This document shows, piece after piece, positions 38,882 to 47,646 of a DNA stretch of 64,000 nt. The DNA lies in contig NZ_JAOQJK010000004.1 of assembly GCF_025567045.1 (NCBI RefSeq), positions 283,154 through 347,153 of the forward strand, given 5' to 3'. The position numbers were made by a program, and so were the translations under genes. Position 1 is the stretch's first letter. Every line of letters begins with the position of its first letter. Under the pieces are notes generated by a model. That model saw only the letters and a program-made list of their open reading frames with translations, ran no database searches and was not told the origin of the DNA. This stretch comes from Barnesiella propionica (GTDB lineage: Bacteria > Bacteroidota > Bacteroidia > Bacteroidales > Barnesiellaceae).

Positions 38882-39362
38882 ATAATTCCTATTGAGACGT
38901 GCAAAGTTACAATATTTTTTTATTCTATCATGATAAGACAGAGCTCTTTTCGGTAAATGTATCATTTTTTAATCTCTGCCCGGAAGAATAATATGAATGA
39001 ATTGTTCGCGGGAATGAAATACCGCCGGATAAAAAACGGGTATAATATAAAGTTACTGTTTCTTATTATCGTAAACGGGATGTTTTATATATATGGTTAT
39101 TTTCTGATTTACGATTGGAATATATATTTAAATTTAATCTTATATTGTATAATAAAGTGTTTTTTGTTTTTATTGTCTGTAATACTTAAAATATCGCCTG
39201 ATATAGCTTTTTAAATATAAAAAATCTGGTGCTGTCCTATATGAAGAAGATATTTGTTTTTTGACATTTTGAAAAGAAAATCAGAGAAAAGCTTTTGTGT
39301 ATCAAAAACAAATGTTTACCTTTGTGCGCTCAAGTATTTATTAACTATATAAACTCAAAGAA
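38882..39362. other. 481-base intergenic region between typA and rpsO
   Basis: It contains the typA -7 box (38902-38909, minus) and the full rpsO promoter (39294-39324, plus). An AT-rich, hydrophobic reading frame at 38957-39214 (85 codons) could encode a small membrane protein starting at about 38993, but it has no promoter and no recognised family, so I do not call it. Nothing else is visible. Confidence 0.5.
39294..39324 (+). promoter_or_regulatory. Promoter for rpsO
   Basis: TTTG at 39294-39297 and TACCTTTG at 39317-39324, separated by exactly 19 bases. This is a textbook Bacteroidetes promoter. Transcription starts near 39331, giving a leader of about 32 bases. Confidence 0.8.
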
Positions 39363-39638
39363 ATGTATTTGAATTCTGAGAAAAAAACTGAAATCTTTGA
39401 GAAATACGGAAAGTCCAATACTGATACTGGCTCACCTGAAGCGCAGATAGCATTATTCTCATACCGTATCTCTCATTTGACTGAACATTTAAAGTCAAAT
39501 CATAAAGATCATAGTACTGAGAGAGCTCTTAAAATGTTGGTAGGTAAACGTCGTCGTTTGTTGGATTACCTGATGAAGGTAGACATCAACCGTTATCGTG
39601 CTATCATCGCTCAAAAAGAACTCGGAATCAGAAAGTAA
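39363..39638 (+). CDS. rpsO: 30S ribosomal protein S15
   Basis: A 91-residue protein, slightly longer than the enterobacterial one through its N-terminus. It shows the S15 core: TGSPEAQIALFSYRISHLTEHLK and LLDYLMKVDINRYRAII. It binds 16S rRNA helices early in small-subunit assembly. It has a full promoter, a short leader and a terminator, so it is monocistronic. The leader may also bind S15 itself, as in other bacteria, but I see no obvious rRNA mimic. Confidence 0.98.
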   Translation: MYLNSEKKTEIFEKYGKSNTDTGSPEAQIALFSYRISHLTEHLKSNHKDHSTERALKMLVGKRRRLLDYLMKVDINRYRAIIAQKELGIRK

Positions 39639-39656
39639 GAAATTGCTTGTCGAGCG

Positions 39657-39684
39657 AAAAGCATCCCTGAACAGGGATGCTTTT
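39657..39684 (+). terminator. Intrinsic terminator after rpsO
   Basis: Perfect 13-base arms (39657-39669 / 39672-39684) contain GCATCCCTG and its complement; the pairing leaves only AA in the centre, so the tip opens by a pair or two in RNA. A T-rich tail follows. Confidence 0.8.
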
Positions 39685-39767
39685 TGTTTTTATGAAGCTG
39701 GATAAAAAAGTCAAATGAATATTGAATATATCTGGTTTGATAATATAATTAAACTGATATATGAGAA

Positions 39768-39849
39768 AAATCTCCCCTTGAATAATATCCGATTTTCAAG
39801 GGGAGATTTAATAATGATAGGAATGTTCTCTTTTTATAAAGAGAACATT
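39768..39849 (-). terminator. Two hairpins between rpsO and the phosphodiesterase gene
   Basis: The nearer one has perfect 12-base arms (39822-39833 / 39838-39849) and begins 8 bases after the minus-strand gene. The second has 15-base arms (39768-39782 / 39795-39809) with a 12-base loop. Neither has a long T-run on the minus strand, but together they probably end the phosphodiesterase transcript. Confidence 0.55.
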
Positions 39850-39856
39850 TATGTTC

Positions 39857-42800
39857 TTATTTTTTGATGAATCTTTCTCCTTTTTCGTTTTTATTTATTT
39901 TTACTATATATATTCCGGATGCAAGATTTTCTATGTTGATGCTTTTATTTCCGGTATTTTCGAGATTGACCGTCTTTACCAGAGAGCCCGACAGATTGTA
40001 AATATCCGCACAACGAACGGTTTCGTTTGATTCTATGAATATTTCATACTCGGCCGGATTTGGATAAATTTTGATTTTTCCGTCTTTAGGTTGATCTGTG
40101 ATTTTTTCTTCTCCTGAAGTATAATTTGCATCATAAAAGCGATATACGGCCATTCCGTTTGCCGGGCAATATTGATAGAGGTAATAAGAACCCGCGTCTA
40201 TCTTTTCGGCGAACATCCAGTTGGAAACAGAATAATTTCCTCCTTCGGTATATCCTTTGTTTCCGATCGGGGCGACCGATGTTATAACTTGATCGGCTGT
40301 TATGTCTTTAATAGTGAAACCTCCTGTATAATTGGCTCCGCTGTTGTATATCATGATGTCATGGCTGCTGAGTGTGAAATATTCACCTCCGCAAGTGCTG
40401 TTACGGTTCGGAGCCGTGGTAGATGAGGAACCGGCGATAAATGCGGCCTTATCTCCTCCGTTATACAGATAATAACCGTTGCCACGTACCTGATACAACC
40501 AATTTTCCGGATTGTTCTTAATAGGAATTACATACCCTGCGGTAGAACCTGTGATAGAGAGATTCTCGGAAGTTTTGACCGATTCAACTTCTCCGTTTAC
40601 GATTTTCAGTATATTCACTACGGTTTGTTTGTTCGGGAAGAAATAAACATATCCCCCTTCTCCTAATACGTCTCCACTGGCCGAAATGAAATTTGTCTGT
40701 CCGGCTTCGTTCAGGTCGAATGTAAGTTCTTTTGCTTCTGCCGTGCTGCTCGATGTGCCGCTGGGATATATGAGCAGGGAATGGGAGGTTGTTGTGGATT
40801 TGTCATTACGTATAATAATATTACCGGCATCGTCACAGGCTGTGCCCCAGCCGGTACCACCCGGAAGCGTTCCTATGAGACCGTTTTCGTTGAACATATA
40901 TACCAGTTTGTCGACACAATCGTTGACGTAGAATATACCGTTATGCGCACCGCCTTGCTGGGCGTTGGTGCCGTCTATATGGTCGGGTGCATTGTTCTCA
41001 TTCACGGTTTTACTCCATACTTTTTCCAGTTTGAAATCTACTTCGCCGGTGTTTCCGTCCGGAACTTCCCCTTCAATCACATATTTGACCATGCCTTCAT
41101 TTTGTGCGAACAAATATAAATATATACAACCGTCTTTTACCTCACCGGCCCCCATTAAATATCCTATTTTTTCTTCTCCCATGCTGGATGGAAAGTTATC
41201 GGTCAAAGAGACTATTTTGTTGATTCCTTTAGTAACGTCGTACATACGGGCCGAAGCCGATTTGAGATCGGATGTGCAGTTCGGAGCTACACAATAAATT
41301 TTTCCGGCAAATCTGAAATAGTTGATTCCGGTAGCTTCGGTATTGACGATCCCGCTTGCCATAGATTTATATTCGTCCATGGGAGTTGCATTAGCGTCCC
41401 AGAGGAATGTATATTCGATGGGTTGGGTTGAAGGACTATCAATAATAATATTGTCCCTGCAGTTAGGGGAGATCGTAAATTGCACATCTCTGCCCCAACC
41501 TTCCAGTGTGTAGGTGGAATTTTGGTTTCTGACGAATGTTCCTATTGTACCGCCGGTAACCTGCAAGCCTGCGACGCGATATTGGGCCGGTCTCGACTCG
41601 GAATATGCGGTAACATAAATTTTGCAATCGTTCAGTTGTCCGCTTACGCAAAAAGTCGTTCCGGCTACCGATGAAGTGAAGTTTCCCAGATAGTCGGCAG
41701 TTCCTACGTTTAGAAGAACGGACGGTTCGGCTGTATCGTCAGCCCAGGAATATACTCTCCAGTAGTTGGTGTTATCGCCGGCGAATGCTATGGTATTGAG
41801 ATTACACCCCATAAGAAACCCATCGGAGGAAAAAGCTATATCGTTCAGGGGCACAGTACCGTGGTCGATACCGTTGGTGCTCATTTGCGTTACGTCTCCG
41901 GTTTCCGGGTTTATGACATATAAATTCGGAGTATTGCCTGTACCCAATGCCAGAACGTAGTATTTGCTGTTGTGGAGAAGTACTCTTTTTACGGTGAGGC
42001 CGTCCAGAACATCCGGGGTGGATATATTAGATATCAGTTCCGGGGTATAGGAAGGTTGCACGATGCCCCGGTTTTCGGGATAATCTACCGTATTAGGAAC
42101 AAGAGGGTTTACTTCGTCGAGATCGGGAACTGTGGCCGGATCGAGAGAATTTACCGTTATAAAATCGCAACCGTAATTTCCGTAGGTGCGGTATGCTCCG
42201 TTATCGTCTACTGTCCATACGCCGACTTTAAGTCCTTCTTCATGATATTTGGTTACGGTAGATTTATCGAAATATCCGGCTTGTATGTCGGCATCGATCT
42301 TCCATTGTACGCACCAGTCGAAATGGCTGGCCCAGTATTGACCGGTCAGGAATTGCAGTTCCACTTCTGGATAGTTCGTACGGATGTATTCCAGGCATGG
42401 TTTCATGGAAGTAAGTATGATAGCTTCTTGCTTAAAACCGTAATTGTCTATAAGGCTGATGAGCCCGGGGATTTTACTGCAATCGTTGTTGTTTATTCCT
42501 GTGGCCCATTTCAATTCTATGAGAGGTTTGACATTATGGTCTTTACATATTTGAAGATATTCGGCCACTGTGCATATCTGGCCTGTGTACTTTACTCCTC
42601 CCCGTGTTTGTGTATAAGTCTCGGCTTTTAGTTGGGCCAGTGTTGCACTGGCGATAGTGAGATTTCCTCCCAGCCTTGACGTATTGTCATCGTGGCTGAT
42701 GATATATTCTCCGTCACCTGTGACTTTTACATCGCATTCAAGGTATTTATAACCTTTTTTAGCACCATTAATAAAGGCCTCACTAGTGTTTTCAACTCCC

Positions 42801-42892
42801 CATAAACTTCCTCTGTGTCCACACAAAATAGGCTGTGCATTTATCGACAATGTTAACATTGTCAATAAAAGCAATGTGTAAATTCTTTTCAT
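39857..42892 (-). CDS. Secreted glycerophosphodiester phosphodiesterase with T9SS sorting domain
   Basis: 1011 residues. The signal peptide ends at INAQ (residue 19). A GDPD TIM barrel covers about 20-255, with catalytic CGHRGS, ENTSEAF, ECDV and SHDD motifs. A long middle part (about 285-930) is a beta-propeller-like repeat region. The C-terminal 70 residues form a T9SS type A sorting domain (KIYPNPAEYEIFIES, GIYIVKINK). GDPD enzymes release glycerol phosphate from lipid-derived diesters. The protein should be exported by Sec, passed through T9SS and cleaved at the surface or released. The PorE-like gene 2.7 kb away fits. Confidence 0.9.
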   Translation of the reverse strand: MKRIYTLLLLTMLTLSINAQPILCGHRGSLWGVENTSEAFINGAKKGYKYLECDVKVTGDGEYIISHDDNTSRLGGNLTIASATLAQLKAETYTQTRGGVKYTGQICTVAEYLQICKDHNVKPLIELKWATGINNNDCSKIPGLISLIDNYGFKQEAIILTSMKPCLEYIRTNYPEVELQFLTGQYWASHFDWCVQWKIDADIQAGYFDKSTVTKYHEEGLKVGVWTVDDNGAYRTYGNYGCDFITVNSLDPATVPDLDEVNPLVPNTVDYPENRGIVQPSYTPELISNISTPDVLDGLTVKRVLLHNSKYYVLALGTGNTPNLYVINPETGDVTQMSTNGIDHGTVPLNDIAFSSDGFLMGCNLNTIAFAGDNTNYWRVYSWADDTAEPSVLLNVGTADYLGNFTSSVAGTTFCVSGQLNDCKIYVTAYSESRPAQYRVAGLQVTGGTIGTFVRNQNSTYTLEGWGRDVQFTISPNCRDNIIIDSPSTQPIEYTFLWDANATPMDEYKSMASGIVNTEATGINYFRFAGKIYCVAPNCTSDLKSASARMYDVTKGINKIVSLTDNFPSSMGEEKIGYLMGAGEVKDGCIYLYLFAQNEGMVKYVIEGEVPDGNTGEVDFKLEKVWSKTVNENNAPDHIDGTNAQQGGAHNGIFYVNDCVDKLVYMFNENGLIGTLPGGTGWGTACDDAGNIIIRNDKSTTTSHSLLIYPSGTSSSTAEAKELTFDLNEAGQTNFISASGDVLGEGGYVYFFPNKQTVVNILKIVNGEVESVKTSENLSITGSTAGYVIPIKNNPENWLYQVRGNGYYLYNGGDKAAFIAGSSSTTAPNRNSTCGGEYFTLSSHDIMIYNSGANYTGGFTIKDITADQVITSVAPIGNKGYTEGGNYSVSNWMFAEKIDAGSYYLYQYCPANGMAVYRFYDANYTSGEEKITDQPKDGKIKIYPNPAEYEIFIESNETVRCADIYNLSGSLVKTVNLENTGNKSINIENLASGIYIVKINKNEKGERFIKK

Positions 42893-43073
42893 GTTGAATG
42901 GTTGATTAGATTTAATAAATAAATATCTTTTTCCTACTATTTAGAAAATAGCAGAACAAACATAATAAAAAGATATTTATAATCCAAAAAAACATTCAAA
43001 AAAGAAACAAAAAATATAATATGTAGTAATTAAAAGAAAAAAACGAAATTGTGTTTTGCTGTTTTATTAATTG

Positions 43074-44144
43074 TCACCGGATGGTTACCAAAGTCGCACC
43101 AAAGCCGTATTCACGGAAAGATGCATCTTGGTAAGAACAATTTTTATATTTCGATTTTATTTCGTTAATAATTGCGTTTCGTAATACACCTTCTCCTTTT
43201 CCGTGTATAAAAACAATCTTTTGTCCTTTCGTATTCTTGTTTTTGTCCATTACTTCCCTGAACTTTTGTAATTGGAGATTGAGCATATCGGTGTGGCTTA
43301 ATCCGGCTGTATTATCGAGAAGCTCGTTAATATGCAGGTCTACTTCTATTATTCCGTTGTTTACGGTTTTTTTTACTATTTCCTGACGCAAAGGTTTATC
43401 TACCGCTTTTTTAGCTTTCATGGCCCTTTCCAAATCCTCTGCATTTATGACTACGGGTCGTACCGGAGTATCGTTCTTTACTATATCGAGTACCAGAGCA
43501 GGTTCGTCGAAATACACGTTTTCGCGGAACGTATGTAATTTGTAAAATTTGACCGTATCTAAGCGATGCTCAACGGTGACGGGACTTTTGAGAGTGAAAT
43601 GCTTGTCTTTTTTGAATGCAACGTATTGTATGCATATCCTTTCCAGTTCGTTCAAATTTTCTTGCCCGAATTCTTCGAGATGGAGTTTGATATTGGGTTC
43701 AACCATTCCGGCATATCTTGTACGCCATCCCTGTTCTTCCCTGCACAAGTATGTGAAATAAATGTAATAGTTGCTGTCATTGACGAGATAACTATCAAAT
43801 CGGGTGGTATTCAGGTGTTTGTATTCTTCAGGAACGAACCCCAGTACGATATTGAGGATATCTCCTTCCTGCGTCTCTATGATTCGGATGTCATCTTCTT
43901 TTGTGTTTGCCGGGCTGTCTTTTTCCACTTCATCCGTGGGTAATATGCTGGGACCCGATACGACGGTCTTGGGAACATCGGATTTAAGAGCCGAATGGCT
44001 TTCCACAATTACACATTCTTTTACGAGGACCGGGATTTCAAAACCGTCTTCATCCTCTATATAGGCTATATCTTTTACTACTTTAATCACTTTTCCTCCG
44101 CCTACTGCGTTGAGGAAACGAACTTTGTCTCCTGTCTGTACCAT
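43074..44144 (-). CDS. DUF2027 and Smr domain protein
   Basis: A 356-residue cytosolic protein. The first 55 residues form a small beta domain (GDKVRFLNAVGGGKV). A DUF2027-like region then extends to about 240, followed by a short basic linker and a C-terminal Smr domain (about 270-356) with VDLHINEL, IHGKGEGVLRNAII and GATLVTIR. Smr domains act as nucleases or bind branched DNA, and occur in MutS2-like proteins; here no MutS part exists. The gene is the start of a divergent pair with queA. It could serve rRNA quality control or recombination; the function is not established. Confidence 0.85.
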   Translation of the reverse strand: MVQTGDKVRFLNAVGGGKVIKVVKDIAYIEDEDGFEIPVLVKECVIVESHSALKSDVPKTVVSGPSILPTDEVEKDSPANTKEDDIRIIETQEGDILNIVLGFVPEEYKHLNTTRFDSYLVNDSNYYIYFTYLCREEQGWRTRYAGMVEPNIKLHLEEFGQENLNELERICIQYVAFKKDKHFTLKSPVTVEHRLDTVKFYKLHTFRENVYFDEPALVLDIVKNDTPVRPVVINAEDLERAMKAKKAVDKPLRQEIVKKTVNNGIIEVDLHINELLDNTAGLSHTDMLNLQLQKFREVMDKNKNTKGQKIVFIHGKGEGVLRNAIINEIKSKYKNCSYQDASFREYGFGATLVTIR

Positions 44145-44234
44145 AGTAACTATTATTTAGATTGATATTGCATGAGGTGAAAGTTCGTTTACAGATTTAC
44201 TTCCTCATGCTTCGGTATATTCAGCAAAGTTGCT

Positions 44235-44242
44235 TATTTTTG
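44235..44242 (+). promoter_or_regulatory. -7 box (TATTTTTG) for queA
   Basis: The box lies 21 bases before the ATG at 44263, which argues against the upstream in-frame start at 44230. The -33 region reads TTCG and is poor. Confidence 0.55.
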
Positions 44243-44262
44243 TACACATATTCAAACAGATT

Positions 44263-45480
44263 ATGCAAAAAACGCAAGATATACGCATGGACGCGTACAA
44301 TTATCCGCTCCCTGACGAGCGGATAGCTAAATTTCCGTTACCAAAAAGAGATATGTCGAAACTGCTTTTTTATAACGGGGGAACAATTACAGAACGAAAT
44401 TTTAATGAATTACCGGACTTGTTGCCCGATGATGCTTTGTTGGTGTTTAATAATACCCGTGTCATACAGGCCCGGTTGCACTTTAGGAAAGAAACGGGTG
44501 CACTGATAGAAGTTTTTTGTCTCGAACCGTTTTTTCCACACGATTATTTATTATCTTTTCAAACGACAGGAGAATGCCGCTGGCTGTGTCTGGTAGGTAA
44601 TCTGAAAAAATGGAAGGAAGGAGCATTGTCACGTACGTTGGAGATAGACGGAGTTCCGGTTACTTTAAATGCGGTGCGTGGTGCGGCACATGGAAACTCT
44701 CATGAAATAATTTTCACCTGGGATAATCCCCGGATAACTTTTGCAGCATTGCTGGATGCAATAGGAGAATTGCCTATTCCTCCGTATTTGAACCGGAAAA
44801 CGGAAGAAAGTGATAAAGAGACTTATCAGACAGTTTACTCTAAGATAGAAGGCTCTGTGGCAGCTCCTACAGCCGGACTGCATTTTACGCCGGAAGTGTT
44901 CAATGCTTTGAAATCTAACGGTGTCCCTTGCTTGGAACTGACCTTACATGTGGGAGCGGGTACATTCAAGCCGGTCAAAAGCGAAACGATAGAAGGACAT
45001 GAGATGCATACCGAATTTATTTCCGTGGAACGTTCGCTGATCGAACGGTTAGCCCGTACCGAGAAACGGGTGATAGCCGTGGGAACTACTTCGGTCAGAA
45101 CATTGGAAAGCCTCTATTATATCGGTTTGACTTTAGAGCATCGTCCGGATGCTTTGCCGGAAGAATTGCCGGTAGAACAGTGGCAGCCTTATTTGCAGGT
45201 GGCTTCTGTATCTACTTCCAAAGCTCTTGAAAATATCCTCAGGTGGCTGGATAAAAGAGGTTCCGAACGTCTGGTTACCGCTACTCGGATAATTATTGCT
45301 CCGGGATATGAATTCCATGTCGTGAAAGGTATGGTAACTAATTTTCATCAACCTCAAAGTACATTATTGCTTCTTGTTTCGGCATTCGTGAACGGCAACT
45401 GGCGTGAAATCTACGATTATGCTTTGGAGCATGATTTTCGTTTTTTGAGTTACGGAGATAGTTCCTTATTGCTTCCGTAA
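44263..45480 (+). CDS. queA: S-adenosylmethionine:tRNA ribosyltransferase-isomerase (long QueA type)
   Basis: About 405 residues, longer than the usual 340-350. QueA transfers and isomerises the ribosyl group of SAM to preQ1 in tRNA, giving epoxyqueuosine. Recognisable are YPLPDERIAKFPLPKRD, VFNNTRVIQARLHF, the segment SVAAPTAGLHFT and LHVGAGTFKPV, and a C-terminal FHQPQSTLLLLVSAF. The extra length lies in the middle. Bacteroidetes often carry a second, longer QueA-like protein; this may be that paralogue. Its partner genes queF and yhhQ are at 19-20 kb, far away. The start is chosen after the -7 box. Confidence 0.85.
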   Translation: MQKTQDIRMDAYNYPLPDERIAKFPLPKRDMSKLLFYNGGTITERNFNELPDLLPDDALLVFNNTRVIQARLHFRKETGALIEVFCLEPFFPHDYLLSFQTTGECRWLCLVGNLKKWKEGALSRTLEIDGVPVTLNAVRGAAHGNSHEIIFTWDNPRITFAALLDAIGELPIPPYLNRKTEESDKETYQTVYSKIEGSVAAPTAGLHFTPEVFNALKSNGVPCLELTLHVGAGTFKPVKSETIEGHEMHTEFISVERSLIERLARTEKRVIAVGTTSVRTLESLYYIGLTLEHRPDALPEELPVEQWQPYLQVASVSTSKALENILRWLDKRGSERLVTATRIIIAPGYEFHVVKGMVTNFHQPQSTLLLLVSAFVNGNWREIYDYALEHDFRFLSYGDSSLLLP

Positions 45481-45568
45481 GGGAATTTAATTTTTCAGGA
45501 GGCAATAAAAAGTAAAAAAAAACGTATAAATAGAGACAGTGGAGCTATGTAGCTCCGTGGTTTACGAT

Positions 45569-47536
45569 ATGAAGATAAAAAACATCCTTTATATATCTCT
45601 GATGCTGGTATTTTTGGCCTCGTGCCGCGGTGCCAAGTTAAGTGTCGCAAATGAACAATTTGCCAGAGGAGAGTATTTCGATGCGGCGAATACTTATCGT
45701 AAAGTCTATAATAAGTTGCGTTCAAAAGAAAAACGAGCCTTGAGGGGCGAGGTAGCCTATCAGATAGGAACTTGTTACCGCCTCATCAATGTCGCTCCCC
45801 GGAGTTCGGCTGCTTATCGCAATGCTATCCGTTATAACTATCCCGACAGCATGGCTATATTTTATCTGGCGCGAGAACTTCAATATGAAGGGAAATATAA
45901 AGAAGCTGAAAAATATTACCGTATGTTTCTGGAGAAAGCTCCGGGTGATGTTTTGGCTGAGAATGGGTTAAAAGGTTGCCAGCTGGCTCAGGAATGGAAA
46001 AATAATCCTACCCGATATATTGTAAAAAGAGATAAACTGTTCAATTCGAGACGGAGCGATTGCGCTCCGATGTATCTGGGAAAAGAGTTCGATCAGATTT
46101 ATTTTACCTCGTCTACCGAAAAATCTCTGGGAAAAGATAAAAGTAGTATTACCGGTACGAAGAATAATGATATCTATTTTTCTAAAAAGAACGAAAAAGG
46201 AGCTTGGCAAAGGCCCGAACCTATCGAAGGAGATGTTAATACTGAATTGGACGAAGGTATCGTGAGTTTTAGTCCGGACGGAAATACCATGTATCTGACG
46301 AAAGCCCGGAGGGAACCGAACGCCGATACATCGGTAGAGATATTTACCTCGTCTCGTTCAGGTGCTAAGTGGAGTACGCCGGTAAAATATGAAATTACAG
46401 CCGATACACTTTCGGCATACGGACATCCTGCCGTTTCACCCGACGGGGAATATCTCTATTTTTCTTCCGATATGCCGGGTGGTTACGGAGGAAAGGATAT
46501 CTGGCGTATTTCTTTGACCGACAAGGGCGGGTCGTTGGAAAATATGGGCGTACAGATAAATACGCCGGGGAATGAGATGTTTCCTTACGTACGTTCCGAC
46601 GGTGATTTATATTTTTCATCGGACGGTCATCCCGGGATGGGGGGACTGGATATTTTTAAAGCCAGGTTGAATGAATATGGTGTATGGAAAATAGAGAATA
46701 TGCAATATCCTGTTAATTCTCAAGGGGACGATTTCGGGATTACTTTCGGTCCGGAGGAAACCGGTTTTTTCAGTTCCAACAGGAATGATGCACGAGGATA
46801 TGACCACATATATAGTTTCGAACTACCTTCTATCAAGGTATGGATAAGCGGTATGGTTATTGATAAAGACGAGGAGCCGGTACCGGATGCCGTTATACGT
46901 ATAGTGGGAGAGGACGGCTCCAACCAGAAAGAGATGGGACGAAAAGACGGTTCTTTCCGTTTTAAACTGGACAGGGGAGTGCGTTATGTGATGATGGCCG
47001 GATGCAGGGGATATTTGAATCAAAAGCAGGAATTTACCTCAGGATCCGAAGAAGAAGATGCGGAATACGAAGTAAACTTTATACTTTCTTCTATTACCAA
47101 GCCGGTCTTAATAGAGAATATTTTTTATGATTTCGATAAAGCAACTTTACGGCCCGAATCGAAAGAAGCGCTGGATAATCTGGTAAAATTATTAGAGGAT
47201 AATCCTAATGTTTCTATCGAGCTGGCTTCTCATACCGATATGAAGGGTTCCGATGAATATAATATGAAACTTTCGGACCGCAGGGCAAAATCTGTTGTCG
47301 ATTATCTTATTGCCGCGGGCATAGAGACGGGCCGTATTTCTCCTAAAGGATATGGAGAAAGTGTTCCTAAGGTCATAAATAAAAAGATGGCAGAGAAATA
47401 TCCGCAGTTTAAAGAAGGAGACATTCTTACGGAGGAATATATCCTTCAGCTTTCTCCCGAAGACCAAGAAGTTGCCAACCAGATAAACCGGCGTACGGAA
47501 TTCCAGGTTCTTTCTATTACCTACAATTTGTATTAG
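45569..47536 (+). CDS. porE: PorE-like T9SS component (TPR, beta-propeller, CRD, OmpA lipoprotein)
   Basis: 655 residues. The signal peptide ends in lipobox LASC (Cys at about residue 19). TPR-like repeats follow (about 30-125, GEYFDAANTYRKVYNKL), then a PD40-type beta-propeller (about 160-410, with repeated SPDG and YFSSD motifs), a carboxypeptidase regulatory-like domain (about 420-510) and a C-terminal OmpA domain (about 530-650, IELASHTDMKGSDEYNMKLSDRRA). This domain order is that of PorE, the T9SS lipoprotein that binds peptidoglycan and helps anchor the secretion complex. The start is the ATG at 45569, from the signal peptide. A short palindrome lies 13 bases upstream. Confidence 0.85.
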   Translation: MKIKNILYISLMLVFLASCRGAKLSVANEQFARGEYFDAANTYRKVYNKLRSKEKRALRGEVAYQIGTCYRLINVAPRSSAAYRNAIRYNYPDSMAIFYLARELQYEGKYKEAEKYYRMFLEKAPGDVLAENGLKGCQLAQEWKNNPTRYIVKRDKLFNSRRSDCAPMYLGKEFDQIYFTSSTEKSLGKDKSSITGTKNNDIYFSKKNEKGAWQRPEPIEGDVNTELDEGIVSFSPDGNTMYLTKARREPNADTSVEIFTSSRSGAKWSTPVKYEITADTLSAYGHPAVSPDGEYLYFSSDMPGGYGGKDIWRISLTDKGGSLENMGVQINTPGNEMFPYVRSDGDLYFSSDGHPGMGGLDIFKARLNEYGVWKIENMQYPVNSQGDDFGITFGPEETGFFSSNRNDARGYDHIYSFELPSIKVWISGMVIDKDEEPVPDAVIRIVGEDGSNQKEMGRKDGSFRFKLDRGVRYVMMAGCRGYLNQKQEFTSGSEEEDAEYEVNFILSSITKPVLIENIFYDFDKATLRPESKEALDNLVKLLEDNPNVSIELASHTDMKGSDEYNMKLSDRRAKSVVDYLIAAGIETGRISPKGYGESVPKVINKKMAEKYPQFKEGDILTEEYILQLSPEDQEVANQINRRTEFQVLSITYNLY

Positions 47537-47596
47537 AAGCCGTAATAAATGCTGTCAGTTTGTTTGTGATATTACTGGTTTTACCATAATTTTGTT

Positions 47597-47604
47597 TATC
47601 TTTG
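47597..47604 (+). promoter_or_regulatory. -7 box (TATCTTTG) for the aminotransferase gene
   Basis: TATCTTTG followed by TG lies 42 bases before the ATG at 47647. The -33 box is not clear. It supports the downstream start rather than the in-frame upstream one. Confidence 0.5.
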
Positions 47605-47646
47605 TGGTCGAAATTCTTTAATCCAACTAATAATACACATAATCTT

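Noticed and set aside
38957..39214. 85-codon hydrophobic frame between typA and rpsO
   Set aside because: It is AT-rich, has no promoter or family, lies near the typA promoter region and could be chance; it is only mentioned in the intergenic entry.
41972..42631. 219-codon frame on the plus strand inside the phosphodiesterase gene
   Set aside because: It is antisense to a gene with clear GDPD motifs and has no recognisable family or start signal.
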